From NCBI RefSeq assembly GCF_030848805.1, contig NC_092366.1:14636620-14700619 (forward strand): a DNA stretch of 64,000 bases. Reading direction: 5' to 3'. Numbering within the stretch: position 1 is the stretch's first letter; the number at the start of each line of letters is the position of its first letter. The stretch comes from Temnothorax longispinosus. Taxonomy: Eukaryota; Arthropoda; Insecta; Hymenoptera; Formicidae. The notes below the pieces were generated by a model, which did no database searches, was not told the DNA's origin, and saw only the letters and a list, made by a program, of their open reading frames with translations. The position numbers were made by a program, and so were the translations under genes. Below, piece by piece: positions 44,276-54,388 of the stretch.

Positions 44276-44822
44276 AAGTTTAATTTTTTTTTTCTCATTA
44301 TTTTAAATAATTGTTTACTTTATTCCGACTTTTTGTTTCTAATACACAATGTCTTTTCATTTGATAAACAATGTATTTTTATTTTTAAACAATAAAAAAA
44401 TAAGTTCCAGATCAAATTGTGTCGATCAAACAAAGTGTTGAGTTTGCCCCGGCGGGGTGTCGAGTTCGCGCCCCGTCATTTTTCAATTCGAAAATTTGTC
44501 TTCGCGTCACTTTTCCTTTCCTGGCGGCAAAACAAAGCGACGTACAGCAAAACTTCCTGAATCAATTTTTTACCTGAAGAAATACTCTTTAAATATATAT
44601 CATTGAATTTGCCTAAAAATTTTAATTAAATATTAAAAATTGCCTTTAAAAAAATAGTGTCGGTTTAACCCCGGTCTCCCCTACTGCTAAGTGTACAAAC
44701 GGGTAGATCAATCACTCAACTATCATCAATGGAAGCATGAGCTCCATTTTTGGCAAGAACATTTGAAAACATTTCATTCTAAAGGGTCTGGGGTCCACTG
44801 GACCCCGGGTGGCATTTAAGGG

Positions 44823-44975
44823 TTAAAGCGGGGAGCATACACTTCTGCATAACGCATAATGCGTAAGCATAAGAAAATTGATTGGTCCATACACATGTGC
44901 ATAAGGAAATAGACCAATCAATTTTTTTATGCTTACGTATTATGCGTTGTGCAGAAGTGTGTGCTCCCCGTTTAA
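44823..44975. mobile_element. Palindromic MITE, AGCGGGGAGCACACAC family
   Basis: AGCGGGGAGCATACACTTCT and the inverse AGAAGTGTGTGCTCCCCG, flanked by TTA/TTAA. Loop-proximal TTGATTGGTCC and GACCAATCAA. Confidence 0.92.
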
Positions 44976-45070
44976 AGGTGGAAGCACATAAAATTGCAGG
45001 AGCCATGAGCACGAATGCAGAAGCCATATGCGCATGCGCTATGGTGTCTGCATACTGCCTATGGCTTCTG
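44975..45070. mobile_element. Truncated MITE, AAGGTGGAAGCACATAAAAT family
   Basis: It is the left half of the 16998-17150 family, directly joined to the preceding element at its TTTAAA border, with the right arm shortened. Confidence 0.85.
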
Positions 45071-45074
45071 AATT

Positions 45075-45265
45075 TTCAATCTACATACACTATGCTTATG
45101 TATTTTTATGGCTGCGGTCCACTTGACGCTACAAATGCTTCGAAGCATTCCTTTTCTCTTTTCTTTCAATGAAGAAAGCTTTCTTCATTGAAAAAAAAGA
45201 GAAGAGGAATGCTTCGAAGCATTTGTAGCGTCAAATGGACCGCAGCCTATGTAGATTGAAAATTC
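45075..45265. mobile_element. Palindrome nested in another palindrome
   Basis: The inner element 45110-45247 (GGCTGCGGTCCACTTGACGC and inverse) is closely related to the pair at 63313-63563. Around it AATTTTCAATCTACATA and its inverse TATGTAGATTGAAAATT form an outer stem. Confidence 0.88.
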
Positions 45266-45530
45266 ATGGGAAAAGCGTTTGCTAAACGTTTGAAAAATCT
45301 GACAGCAAACTCTCTGCACGCAGCGTATACTGAGCGTTCTCTGAAAAGCGTTGCCTCAGCATTTCAGAACTTTCATGAAACGTTATATACAGCGTTTTAT
45401 AAGCGTTCTGGAAGCGTTCAAAATCCAACGGCGTTGTGTAAGCGTTCTTATAAAGTTTGAAAGCGTATAAACTCTCAAAAGACCCTCATTGAACGGTTGT
45501 CAACGCTTTATAAAGCTTCTTAATTTTCGT
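45266..45530. repeat. Irregular AGCGTT-rich repeat region
   Basis: AGCGTT or variants occur about twelve times. The 64-codon frame here follows the repeat and I do not count it as a gene. See 42756-42996 for the related region. Confidence 0.6.
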
Positions 45531-45564
45531 CAGGGTTATTGTAGACGGGCACTAAAAAGAACCA

Positions 45565-46156
45565 GGGGGCTTATTACGGTTCTTGAAACGAGGTGAAAGT
45601 TACAATAGTGAAGAAATTTACTAGGGTATCTATGATTTTATTAGTCGAAATCTAGTAAATCTGTTCACTTTTTTAAAGCCTTGTATACACGATGCTAGAA
45701 ATCGGTCCCAAGTCCTCGATTCAAGTTCTCGAATAGAAGTAGTTGTACTTTGATGATTTTAGATAGCGTTATAGTCGAAAAATGTGGGGTCGAGAGCTGA
45801 GTATGAGCCTGGGCCCGTGGAATACATATACTTCTCTTTTCTCTATTTATCAAAGATTTATAAAAGTTATATACATTTCCGTTGTCCAACGTTACATTGA
45901 CCATCATTGACTAGCTATTTATAAAGTAATAACGTTGGCAACATGGAATTGAATCGATAACTTGTACGGAAAAATGGGACAGGATGCATTTTTCTGTACG
46001 AGATTTCTATTTGAGAAATTCATCCGAGTTGCCTGTATACACGATTCAAGTTCTAGTAACTTTTTCTCGGCCCAATGACTCGGTCCGATTTCTAGTATCG
46101 TGTATACAAGGCTTAATTTTCACCTCGTTTCAAGAACCGTAATCAAATCCCAGGGG
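45565..46156. mobile_element. GGGGGCTTATTACGG palindrome with a 441-bp nested element
   Basis: The outer ends match 33706-34002. The nested element 45675-46115 has ends AGCCTTGTATACACGATGCT and CTAGTATCGTGTATACAAGGCT, flanked by TAA on both sides. The nested element's interior is non-coding and not palindromic, unlike the rest of the swarm. Confidence 0.9.
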
Positions 46157-46302
46157 TTCGATTGTGTATCTTGAAATGAGGTGAAAATTACAAAAGTGAG
46201 GAAATTCACTAGCGTATCTACGATTTAATTTATCGAAATCTAGTAAAATCTGTTCACTTTTGTAATTTTCACCTCGTTTCAAGATACACAATTGACCCCC
46301 CT
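46154..46302. mobile_element. Palindromic element, GATTGTGTATCTTGAAATG family
   Basis: It is the unit-2 paralogue of 34007-34156 in the same position relative to its neighbours. Confidence 0.88.
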
Positions 46303-46401
46303 ATTGGGCGCGTTCAGCAGACCAAGCCGCTCAGTAGCAGTCAAACGCCAAACCAACCAATCAACGCCGAGTGTTGATAAGACGAACTCAACCATTGTCA
46401 A
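46303..46401. mobile_element. Shortened TTGGGCGCGTTCAGCA-family MITE
   Basis: It is the unit-2 paralogue of 34157-34291. An internal loss next to AACCAACCAATCAACG has shortened the arm, and the right end is cut where the next palindrome starts. Confidence 0.85.
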
Positions 46402-46534
46402 TAGCCTAGTTTACACCGATCACTTGATACGCGTATTAAATAGTAAATAACTAGTAAATAAGTCTGATTATTGGCTGATCAGTTCAAATATACTATTTGA
46501 TACGCGTATCAGGAGATCGGTGTAAACTAGGCCA
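46402..46534. mobile_element. Palindromic MITE, CCTAGTTTACACCGATC family
   Basis: GCCTAGTTTACACCGATC and the inverse GATCGGTGTAAACTAGGC bound it, with TTGATACGCGTATYA mirrored inside. Loop region includes GATTATTGGCTGATC. It is the last repeat before the FBXW7 5' region. Confidence 0.9.
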
Positions 46535-47578
46535 ATGGTGAAAACACGGCTTGCGAACGCGATAGAGAACGCTCGCATGTGCACGCGCCTTGATGCCGCA
46601 CATATACATGCGCAGTGCACCTCATGTATATATCTGTCGTGCGAAGTGCGAACGTGTGCGAACGTGTAGGAGTCGGGAGGTTCGGAGGTAAAAGCTGGAC
46701 AAGCTGGTAGAGCAGAGCCGCCGAGGAGGCTGCCCGATGGATTTGCCCCGTTCGTCGTATTTACGCCAGTCGCTCGTCCACCCTTCGACGTCCGCGCTGC
46801 TCTAGAATTCACGCCACGGTCTCCTCCGTCGCATCGCCGCGTTGTCGTTCGTGTTTCTAACCTAAAGATCACCCCCACCGCACACGAGAGGAGATGAATG
46901 CCATGCTCCTTTGATAGAGGCATCACGTCGTTGCCGACAGCATCACCGACAAGCAGCCGGATCCCCAACGCAGCCCTCCCTCGTCGCATCGGAGGACCGT
47001 CGTCGTCGTCGATCGACCCGTGAGAGGCTGACAATCGGGATACGGCACCCGTCCCAAGTAATAGACACCTCCCCCGTTTGCACGCAGCTTCTCTTTCGTA
47101 GCTCCTTGTGTTGCACGCAGCCTGTCGCGAATCCGCGTCGCATCGTTCGCGCGGACACGCGGGGTGTGGCTGTCGCTTCGTCGTCGTTTTATAGTACGGT
47201 TATCGTCCGATCGCGATATTTTAGGCTATGTTGGGCCGCGAGTCGCGCGACCGCACGTCTACTACACGAACGATTCGAGGTTAGGTTGAAGCCTCGCGTT
47301 GAGACGGCGACAATCGGCCGTTCGATCGGATCTCGACCCGTGAGTTTCGTCCTCTTTTCCTTTTTACTATTTTTTCTTTTCTCAACAGCCTCCGGAGTCC
47401 CGTGCGAGCTCTCGCGACGCAACGAGATAGTGACACGCTGTGTGATTCCCGTTAGATTCGTACGTTAGAATTAAGATTTCTATTTGTGTGCGAGAGGAAT
47501 ACAGATGAAATCTTAGAGACATCGCGTAACAATTTGTCCGCCAATTGTGCTAACAGCTGATTTCTGTGTGTTATTCAG
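46535..47578 (+). promoter_or_regulatory. CpG-rich 5' region of FBXW7
   Basis: CpG-rich DNA leads to the acceptor TTATTCAG ending at 47578. A GTGAGT donor consensus at 47340 (CGACCCGTGAGT) could end a non-coding first exon; a similar site is near 47019. Promoter and first exon are inferred from position and composition only. Confidence 0.5.
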
Positions 47579-47619
47579 GTACAGTTACTACATTCACAAA
47601 GCCATTACTACGTATAGTA

Positions 47620-50600
47620 ATGTCTGTCCCTCCCTCATCCTCCAACAATATATCTGACAATAATAAGCTAGGCGGTGCCAGTCCTAGTCCAATTGAGGGT
47701 ATCGAGGGGGTTCCAGGGCCGAGTTCCTTGGACCCTATGCATTCGGTGTTGCCACAAGACGAGGAATCTGAGGATTATGGAGATGATGAGGAAGAGGGTG
47801 ACGAAGAAAGCAGCGAAGGGGAAAGCGAGGTAAGTTCGCACCAGTTTTATTTTGTTCATTGTTTTTAGCATAAACGGGAGTAGCAACTGCTCTTTTAGCT
47901 TTAGCTTTCGTTGTAAATGAGACAAACAAGGCCAATTTTTTTTATATTAAAGTTATGGCTACAAGTTCAGCAATATTCTTCTAATTAATGTTTTGCTATG
48001 TTCCCAGATTAGCGACAGCGGATTGTTTTGCGACACTGAATGTACAGCGGAAGTTGAGAGCAACAATTGTCAGTCACCTGTGTCACAATCCCGAGCGTTA
48101 CCTCTTCTCTCTGAACAGGTTGAGAGTCCAGTATCGCATAGTTGTGTGCCATCAGACGCTGTCCAACCTCAGAGAAAGCGAAAGAGTGAAACAGAGTGTT
48201 GTCTACCTTGTAAAAAACTTAATCCAGAAGAAAAGTCTCATACAATGTGAGTGTTATGTTGCTTGTTACATAGAAACTGTGGGAGCTTTCCAGCAAGCGA
48301 CACAAGTCGACACAAGCATCGTTCTATCTTTCTTTTTTAATAATGAGTAACAAAGATAAAACGATACTTGTGTCGACTTGTGTCGCTTGCTGGAAAGCTC
48401 CCTGTAATTATGTATGGATTTTAATACTTCTCTTCTGCGCTTTAGGAGTGCGAGAAAGCTAGATGATAAGGGTAAACACGTGAGATGTGTCATTCCTACT
48501 AAGGACAATCCTCCTCCGGAAATGAATAGTTGGCTTTTACAATTTCAGGTATCTGCATAAGTAGCCTTGATATTTCTAGTAAATGCTGGGAGCTTTTCAG
48601 CAAGCGACACAAGTGTCGTTTTGTCTTTGTCATTACCAAAAAAGAAAGATAGAACGACGTTTGTGTCGACTTGTGTCGCTTGCTGGAAAGCTCCCATTAT
48701 CAAAAGATGTAACGTCTCGCGGCCAAGTTCACGCGCAACAAAATCGCGTAAGGGCCAAAGCACATATGACAGTCGTAGTCGTGGACGTAAGTAACGCACA
48801 AGCTTGTATCCTGATCTGTCAGATCGGGGACTACGACCGTCGTATATTGCTACGCCATGTTATGTGCTTTGGCCCTAAGCCAAATACTAATAGTAAATAA
48901 TAGTAACAAAAAAATCATGTTGACAGAATTAGAGAAAATTAAATGTATAATCAATTATATTCAGAGCTTTTTAAAAAGCAATGAAAAACGATATTTGTTG
49001 CAGAGATGGTCAAACGCAGAAAGGATGTTAGCGATAGACGAACTAATAGAGAGATGCGAGCCCACGCAGGTGCGTCACATGATGCAGGTGATAGAGCCGC
49101 AGTTTCAGCGAGACTTCATATCCCTGCTGCCGAAAGAGTTGGCGTTGTCGGTACTGGCCTTCCTGGAGCCGAAGGATCTCCTAAGGGCGGCACAGACCTG
49201 CCGGAACTGGCGATTTCTAGCCGATGACAATCTGCTCTGGAAAGAGAAGTGCAAGGCAGCTGGTATAGAGGACTTGAAAGATCTACCACCGCCGAAACGA
49301 AAGAACTGTCGGAGCGGGAACCATAACTCGTCGCCATGGAAGCAGGCTTACATGCGGCAGCACAATATTAAAATGAATTGGAGAACAAAGCCGATCCGCA
49401 CTCCGAAAGTGTTGAAAGGTCACGACGACCATGTTATTACATGCCTCCAGTTCTCCGGTAATCGGATAGTTAGTGGTTCTGATGACAATACTCTCAAAGT
49501 ATGGTCCGCCGTCACGGGCAAGGTAAACTAAATCGCAAATAACGGGATTTGGCAGTTATGAACGAGGGAGGAGATGATGTATATCCTGTGTTTTTTCTCT
49601 CTCAATGTTTCAGTGCTTACGGACATTGGTTGGGCACACCGGGGGCGTGTGGTCTTCGCAGATGTCCGGTACGATTGTTATCAGTGGTAGTACGGATCGT
49701 ACTTTGAAAGTGTGGAACGCGGAAACTGGCCAGTGTATTCATACATTATACGGTCACACGTCGACGGTTAGGTGTATGCATCTGCACGGTAACAAGGTCG
49801 TCAGTGGTAGTAGAGACGCGACACTAAGAGTGTGGCAGGTGGACACAGGGGAGTGCTTACATGTGCTCGTGGGGCATTTAGCGGCGGTCAGATGTGTGCA
49901 ATATGACGGAAAGTTGGTGGTCAGTGGTGCCTATGACTATATGGTCAAAGTTTGGAATCCGGAACGTGAGGAGTGCCTTCATACCTTACAAGGACATACT
50001 AATCGCGTTTATTCCCTCCAGGTAAGTGCCACCGTACTGTTTAGATCGCTTTTGATCTCTCTCTCTTTCTCTCTCGACATTGACGAGTGTCCGTTTGCCG
50101 TTTCCTCTCCGTTAGTTCGATGGTGTACACGTTGTTAGCGGATCATTGGACACGAGTATAAGAGTGTGGGAGGTAGAGACAGGTGCTTGTAGACATACTC
50201 TGATGGGTCATCAATCTCTCACTTCGGGAATGGAGTTGCGCAATAATATCTTAGTATCGGGTAACGCTGATTCCACCGTTAAAGTATGGGACATTGTTAG
50301 CGGTCACTGCCTTCAAACTCTCTCCGGTCCGAACAAACATCAATCAGCGGTCACTTGCCTTCAGTTCAATAGCCATTTTGTGATTACGTCCTCTGATGAT
50401 GGTACAGTAAAACTCTGGGATGTTAATACTGGTTTGTATATGTGCTTTTTTTATCGCCGCTTATCTATAATTTTCTGATCGGAAATCGATGCGTGTCGAT
50501 CGTCGAAGACCAACTTGTGTGTTGTGTTCGCAGGTGATTTCATTAGGAATCTAGTTGCTCTGGAAAGTGGAGGTAGCGGCGGTGTTGTGTGGAGGATTCG

Positions 50601-50697
50601 AGCGAGTGATACGAAACTAGTATGTGCAGTAGGTAGTCGTAACGGTACCGAGGAGACGAAACTGCTTGTCCTCGACTTCGACGTTGAGGTAAAATAG
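47620..50697 (+). CDS. FBXW7: F-box/WD40 repeat protein 7 (FBXW7/archipelago)
   Basis: Seven coding exons: 47620-47829, 48008-48246, 48446-48548, 49004-49522, 49614-50021, 50116-50431 and 50534-50697. Introns are GT-AG and the total is 652 aa plus stop. The acidic N-terminus (EESEDYGDDEEEGDEESSE) and a Lys/Arg cluster precede a dimerisation-type helix (about 190-215), the F-box (about 224-268, LLPKELALSVLAFLEPKDLL) and eight WD40 blades from about 318 to the end (GHDDHVITCLQFSGNRIVSG, GHTGGVWSSQ, GHTSTVRCMH, GHLAAVRCVQ, GHTNRVYSLQ and others). FBXW7 is the substrate receptor of an SCF ubiquitin ligase that binds phosphodegrons of cyclin E, Myc and Notch through the propeller. The start is the first ATG after the acceptor at 47578; other N-terminal isoforms are possible. 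Intron 3 (48549-49003) and intron 2 hold palindromic MITEs. Confidence 0.97.
48279..48402. mobile_element. Palindromic MITE in FBXW7 intron 2
   Basis: GGGAGCTTTCCAGCAAGCGA and inverse TCGCTTGCTGGAAAGCTCCC enclose a short loop. Same family as 48588-48696. Confidence 0.92.
48588..48696. mobile_element. Palindromic MITE in FBXW7 intron 3, first
   Basis: GGGAGCTTTTCAGCAAGCGA and inverse TCGCTTGCTGGAAAGCTCCC; the left arm is shorter than in its sister copy 185 bp upstream. Confidence 0.9.
48749..48878. mobile_element. Palindromic MITE in FBXW7 intron 3, second
   Basis: GGGCCAAAGCACATATGACA and inverse GTTATGTGCTTTGGCCC, with TAA on both sides. Inner GACAGTCGTAGTCG and GACTACGACCGTCG are complementary with mismatches. 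Confidence 0.88.
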
Positions 50698-52340
50698 TGA
50701 GATCCACCCACGTGGACCCAATCGCCCTCTTTGTACGACTTCTGTACATATTTTCAATTAGTCTAAAAAACTAATCTACGCTGTACAATGATTTATGTAT
50801 TACATAGTGTGATTGTGATAAGACTGTGTACGTGCCGTAAAAATCGGGCAAAGTTCTTACAGGGGGAAAGAAGTGGGAGGGGAGGGGAAAAAAACTAAAA
50901 AGGAAATGAGAGATGTAGCGAATGATCCAGGTGGATTAAAGTGCCCGTCGAAAAATTACATTTATATCGTTTTTTGTCGGAGCGCACGCGCGTTGTTGTG
51001 TACAAACGTAAGATTTATAAGACTCGTAAACTTACGGGAAGGAGGGAGGGAGGAAGGGTGGGAGGGGAGGGGGCGAAAAATTAGGAGCTTATCAGTGTAC
51101 TTCTGAATTTTCGCTGTTATAACGATTCAGTGGAATCATCGACGATGCAAAAGTAGCAAACATCCCTAACGAGAGATTCATTGTAAGTATAACAGGTTTA
51201 TTATGTGGGCATTTAGGAGCATTTGTCAACGGTGGCAGACGAAAACGAGGCGACTGAGACGTACTGAAACTGCGAGGCAGAATGACATTAATCGAAGAAT
51301 CTCAATACCTCCTGGGGCAAACGAGAAAAAACGACACGTCATTCGGATCATACAGATCTTTTTACGAGAAATTTCGAACATTTGTGTAACCGGCCGATTA
51401 CCGTCAAACTGAATTTATCAAACTGTCAGCTTCGATATTTTCCTGATCATATGATTTCAGACTTTACTTTCCTATATAAACATCGATCTGGTTAAGAACA
51501 AATATTTTTATAAACATTTATAAGCTAATATTTCCATACGATTGACGTTTATTGAAGGAGAATAAGGTTTTTTTTCGGCAATTGAAGCAAAATTATTAAA
51601 ACTAAAAAAATTTGGTTAAGAATATTTTCTTCTTGCAGTAAAAAATCTACTTCAATGTCGCGTGTTTCACTCCATTGGTGCAATATAAGGCCTGTTCTTT
51701 TTAGCGAAACTTCTCTTGTACAGTGTTAATCTTTCCTTTTTTTTCTCCAACATGAAAAGAAAAAGAGGAAAGATGAACCATGCAAGAAGTTTAGCTAAAA
51801 AGAACAGGTCTGCACAAATATAGCGCACTTGTCACGTGCAATACAAAGATTTTACAAAACGATGAACCAATACAAGCTTACACAGAACAGAACAATACGC
51901 CTTTGTTTTTCTATGATTAAATGTTTTGATCTCGTCAATATTGAGTGGACTTGCTAACGGAAGAATATTTGTATTAGCCAGATCTTTACATTTAGTGTGG
52001 AATCGTACGATGAAGACTTAGATTATTACATCAGTTGTCACTGATGAATTTTATATGGATTCTACTGAATCATGTCATGAACGACATTATCGGATAATGC
52101 AATCTGTGCAAATGCATCTTTATTATTGGACCTAGGTTAGACTAGGTGTCGTGTTTATTTGTATATTGCTCAATAGTTTATGTTATAAGAATGTGTTACC
52201 TGTTGTATCATTTTTTTAAAATAAGAAATAGAAGAAAAGATGTTGCTGCATATTTTAGATTTTGTTTTTCTTTTTTTAAAATTTATTATAAGTGTACACA
52301 TGTTCTTGTGCTGAGAAACATATTTTGTACAAAATAAATA
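50698..52340 (+). other. Probable FBXW7 3' untranslated region
   Basis: No gene is recognised. A polyadenylation-type AATAAA lies at about 52333. G-rich purine runs occur at 50.86-50.93 and 51.04-51.08 kb. One palindromic element (51686-51812) interrupts it. Open frames are short and unrecognised. Confidence 0.5.
51686..51812. mobile_element. Palindromic MITE, AAGGCCTGTTCTTTTTAGC family
   Basis: GCCTGTTCTTTTTAGCGAAA and inverse TTTAGCTAAAAAGAACAGGT, with CTTTCCTTTTTTTTC mirrored near the loop as GAAAAAGAGGAAAG. No ATTGG motif. Confidence 0.88.
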
Positions 52341-52567
52341 TTCGATTTCGACCTCTTTCTACACAGCTGTAAGTGTTATCTCGCCATACTATACAATCAA
52401 ACGTAGAAAACGCATTCTCCTCTCATCATCTCGCTTGCATTCGATCAAATAAATGAAGTTCAGTCGTGTTTTACAGTAAAAAAAAAGAAAAGAAAAACAA
52501 GAAAAAGAAAAAGGCCTACAGATACCATCAAAGGTTGAACTTCGTGGCCAATATAAATATCGGCGTG

Positions 52568-52984
52568 CTATATTTCGACAATGATGATAAGTGTACAGCC
52601 GTTGCACTTCACTTGAAGTAAACTGTCCTTCTCAGGAAGAGTATCTCGGTCGACAAAGTATTTATCGCCGCACCTACAACGGTAGAACCACATGTCTTCG
52701 AAAACGGACTCCTCCATGTCGTCCAGTGAGAGACGCGCGTACACGGGACCGTCTTCCTCTTCTTCCTCTAACTGCTCCTGCTTGCAGGTCGCATCGTACT
52801 TCCTCCTGGACTGTCGATGTCGGAGTATCTGCCAGGCTTCCCTGACGTCGTGAAACTCCTGAACGTCCGCGGCGCTGTTCTTATCAGGATGAAACTGCAG
52901 TAAGCGTCGATGGTAAGCGCGCTTGACCTCTTCCTGAGTGGACTCCTCGCTGCAGCCGAGCACCTCGTAGTAATTTAACGGCAT
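52568..52984 (-). CDS. DNAJC24: DnaJ subfamily C member 24 / diphthamide protein DPH4
   Basis: A single-exon 138-aa protein from ATG 52984; the GTG two codons earlier is not needed. Residues 4-66 are a J domain with the HPD triad at 32-34 (LLQFHPDKN). Residues 90-138 form a DPH-type (CSL) zinc ribbon with Cys 103, 105, 127 and 130 (RCRCG and KCNGCTL; the usual CSL triplet reads CTL here). DPH4 supplies iron/electrons and stimulates chaperone ATPase for the first step of diphthamide synthesis on elongation factor 2 in the cytosol. A Glu-rich linker (EQLEEEEEDGP) joins the domains, as in animal orthologues of about 150 aa. It is convergent with FBXW7. Confidence 0.94.
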   Translation of the reverse strand: MPLNYYEVLGCSEESTQEEVKRAYHRRLLQFHPDKNSAADVQEFHDVREAWQILRHRQSRRKYDATCKQEQLEEEEEDGPVYARLSLDDMEESVFEDMWFYRCRCGDKYFVDRDTLPEKDSLLQVKCNGCTLIIIVEI

Positions 52985-53189
52985 CTTCACGAACGTCCCG
53001 AGCTAGAGCATCATAGAGCATCACTCTTCAGCGGCTAACCTCTACATTGCTCTACATGTGACTGTTCACATCACATGGTCTCAGCTTTATGCCGAGTTTT
53101 AAGCAGGACTATCGATTTACAAAGCGAGTTACTAGCGAGTTACCAGCTACTAGGAAAATTTTTAGTTTTAAAATAGGAGAGCGAGAGAG

Positions 53190-53340
53190 CCTATCCATAC
53201 AAACTTGGTATAGATGCATTATAATAAGGAAATGGGCTAGTCTATTTTTTTATGAACATTGCACATTTATTGGTTTAAAAACCAATCAATGTTCTTATGC
53301 ATAATGTTTATGCGCTATGCAAATTTGTCTGGATACAGAT
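53190..53340. mobile_element. Palindromic MITE, CTATCCATACAAACTTG family
   Basis: CTATCCATACAAACTTGGTA and inverse GCAAATTTGTCTGGATACAG are the ends; the arms are imperfect. Loop-proximal TATTGGTT and AAACCAATCAA. Related to 18829-18981. Confidence 0.8.
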
Positions 53341-53736
53341 ACCCTTTAGGCTCTGTGCACATAATAGGAATAAGAATAAATATTAAAGAGAGAAGCCTGA
53401 GAGAGGCCACGGGCGCGATTTCGCTGTAACTTTATTTTGAAGCGCCTCTATGTCCACAAAATGTGGACATTGAACTACGTGGCCAATGTCTATAAATATG
53501 TAGGTAATGTCCACGATTTTGTGGTGCTCTTCCGTGCTATGTCTACGACCTCGTGGTAACATATCCTCGAGGATCCTCGAGGATCAACGATTAAATAGAA
53601 TAGATACGGCCAGTTTCACCGTCTTTCGATTCACGAGGCGAATAGACACGATTAGGAATAAGAATAGGAATAGGAATAGGAATAAGAATAGGAATTGTAA
53701 AAATATTTTACATATATATTACATCTATATTACTTT

Positions 53737-53946
53737 TTATTTTTTAATTATAAAAATGACATTAATGCCCCTACCCCTACCTCTACCTCTGCCTCTACCT
53801 CTGACCCCACCCCTACCTCTTCCCCTGGCTGTTCCTCTTCCTCTTGCTCTTCCTCTTCCAAGTGTAGCCGCAAGGGCCGCATGTATAATGTTTTGTAAAT
53901 CTCGTGTCTGAAACAGAAAATTTAAAAAACATGTTAATACATGCAA
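53737..53946 (-). CDS. Gly-Arg-rich reading frame in left palindrome arm
   Basis: Mirror of the frame at 54179-54388. It differs at three positions or so in the repeat. Same doubts apply. Confidence 0.25.
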   Translation of the reverse strand: MHVLTCFLNFLFQTRDLQNIIHAALAATLGRGRARGRGTARGRGRGGVRGRGRGRGRGRGINVIFIIKK

Positions 53947-54178
53947 AATAAAGAAGTAATAATAACTAATTAATTATAAAAATAATTATAACAATAATCT
54001 ATATATCTATACTGTTAAATCGGGTTATTTCTATTTCCGGATATTCGAATATCTAACTTCATGGATATTATAAAAAAAATCGGTTATCCGGAAATAGAAA
54101 TACCCGATTTAACAGCATAGATATAGATTATTGTTATAATTATTTTTATAATTAATTAGTTATTATTACTTCTTTATT

Positions 54179-54388
54179 TTGCATGTATTAACATGTTTTT
54201 TAAATTTTCTGTTTCAGACACGAGATTTGCAAAACATTATACAAGCGGCCCTTGCGGCTACACTTGGACGAGGAAGAGGAAAAGGAAGAGGAACAGCCAG
54301 GGGAAGAGGTAGGGGTGGGGTCAGAGGTAGAGGCAGAGGTAGAGGTAGGGGTAGGGGCATTAATGTCATTTTTATAATTAAAAAATAA
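54179..54388 (+). CDS. Gly-Arg-rich reading frame in right palindrome arm
   Basis: A 69-codon frame: a hydrophobic start, then QTRDLQNIIQAALAATLGRG and some 30 residues of alternating Gly and Arg. CTGTTTCAG right before ACACGAGATTTGC looks like a splice acceptor, so the real unit may be an exon beginning at about 54218. The Gly-Arg run is encoded by a GGNAGR minisatellite and could be a chance product. RGG-like tails occur in host RNA-binding proteins, so capture of a host exon is possible; I do not recognise the source. Confidence 0.3.
   Translation: MHVLTCFLNFLFQTRDLQNIIQAALAATLGRGRGKGRGTARGRGRGGVRGRGRGRGRGRGINVIFIIKK

Larger units (their letters stand above)
43496..44681 (+). mobile_element. 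Decayed DNA transposon with TA flanks, GGGGAGACCGGGG ends
   Basis: Inverted ends GGGGAGACCGGGGCTAAGCC (43496) and GGTTTAACCCCGGTCTCCCC (ends 44681), each flanked by TA. The 1.19-kb interior holds repeated GGGGC(T/A)AAG-like subterminal blocks and a C-terminal PHD-like frame but no complete transposase. TA duplications and a PHD-type tail suggest a deletion derivative of a pogo/Tigger-like element; that class call is inferred. Confidence 0.75.

Noticed and set aside
45266..45460. 64-codon frame
   Set aside because: Follows the AGCGTT-rich repeat; not conserved in the sister region.
51203..51412. 69-codon frame after FBXW7
   Set aside because: Lies in the likely 3' untranslated region and has no recognised domain.
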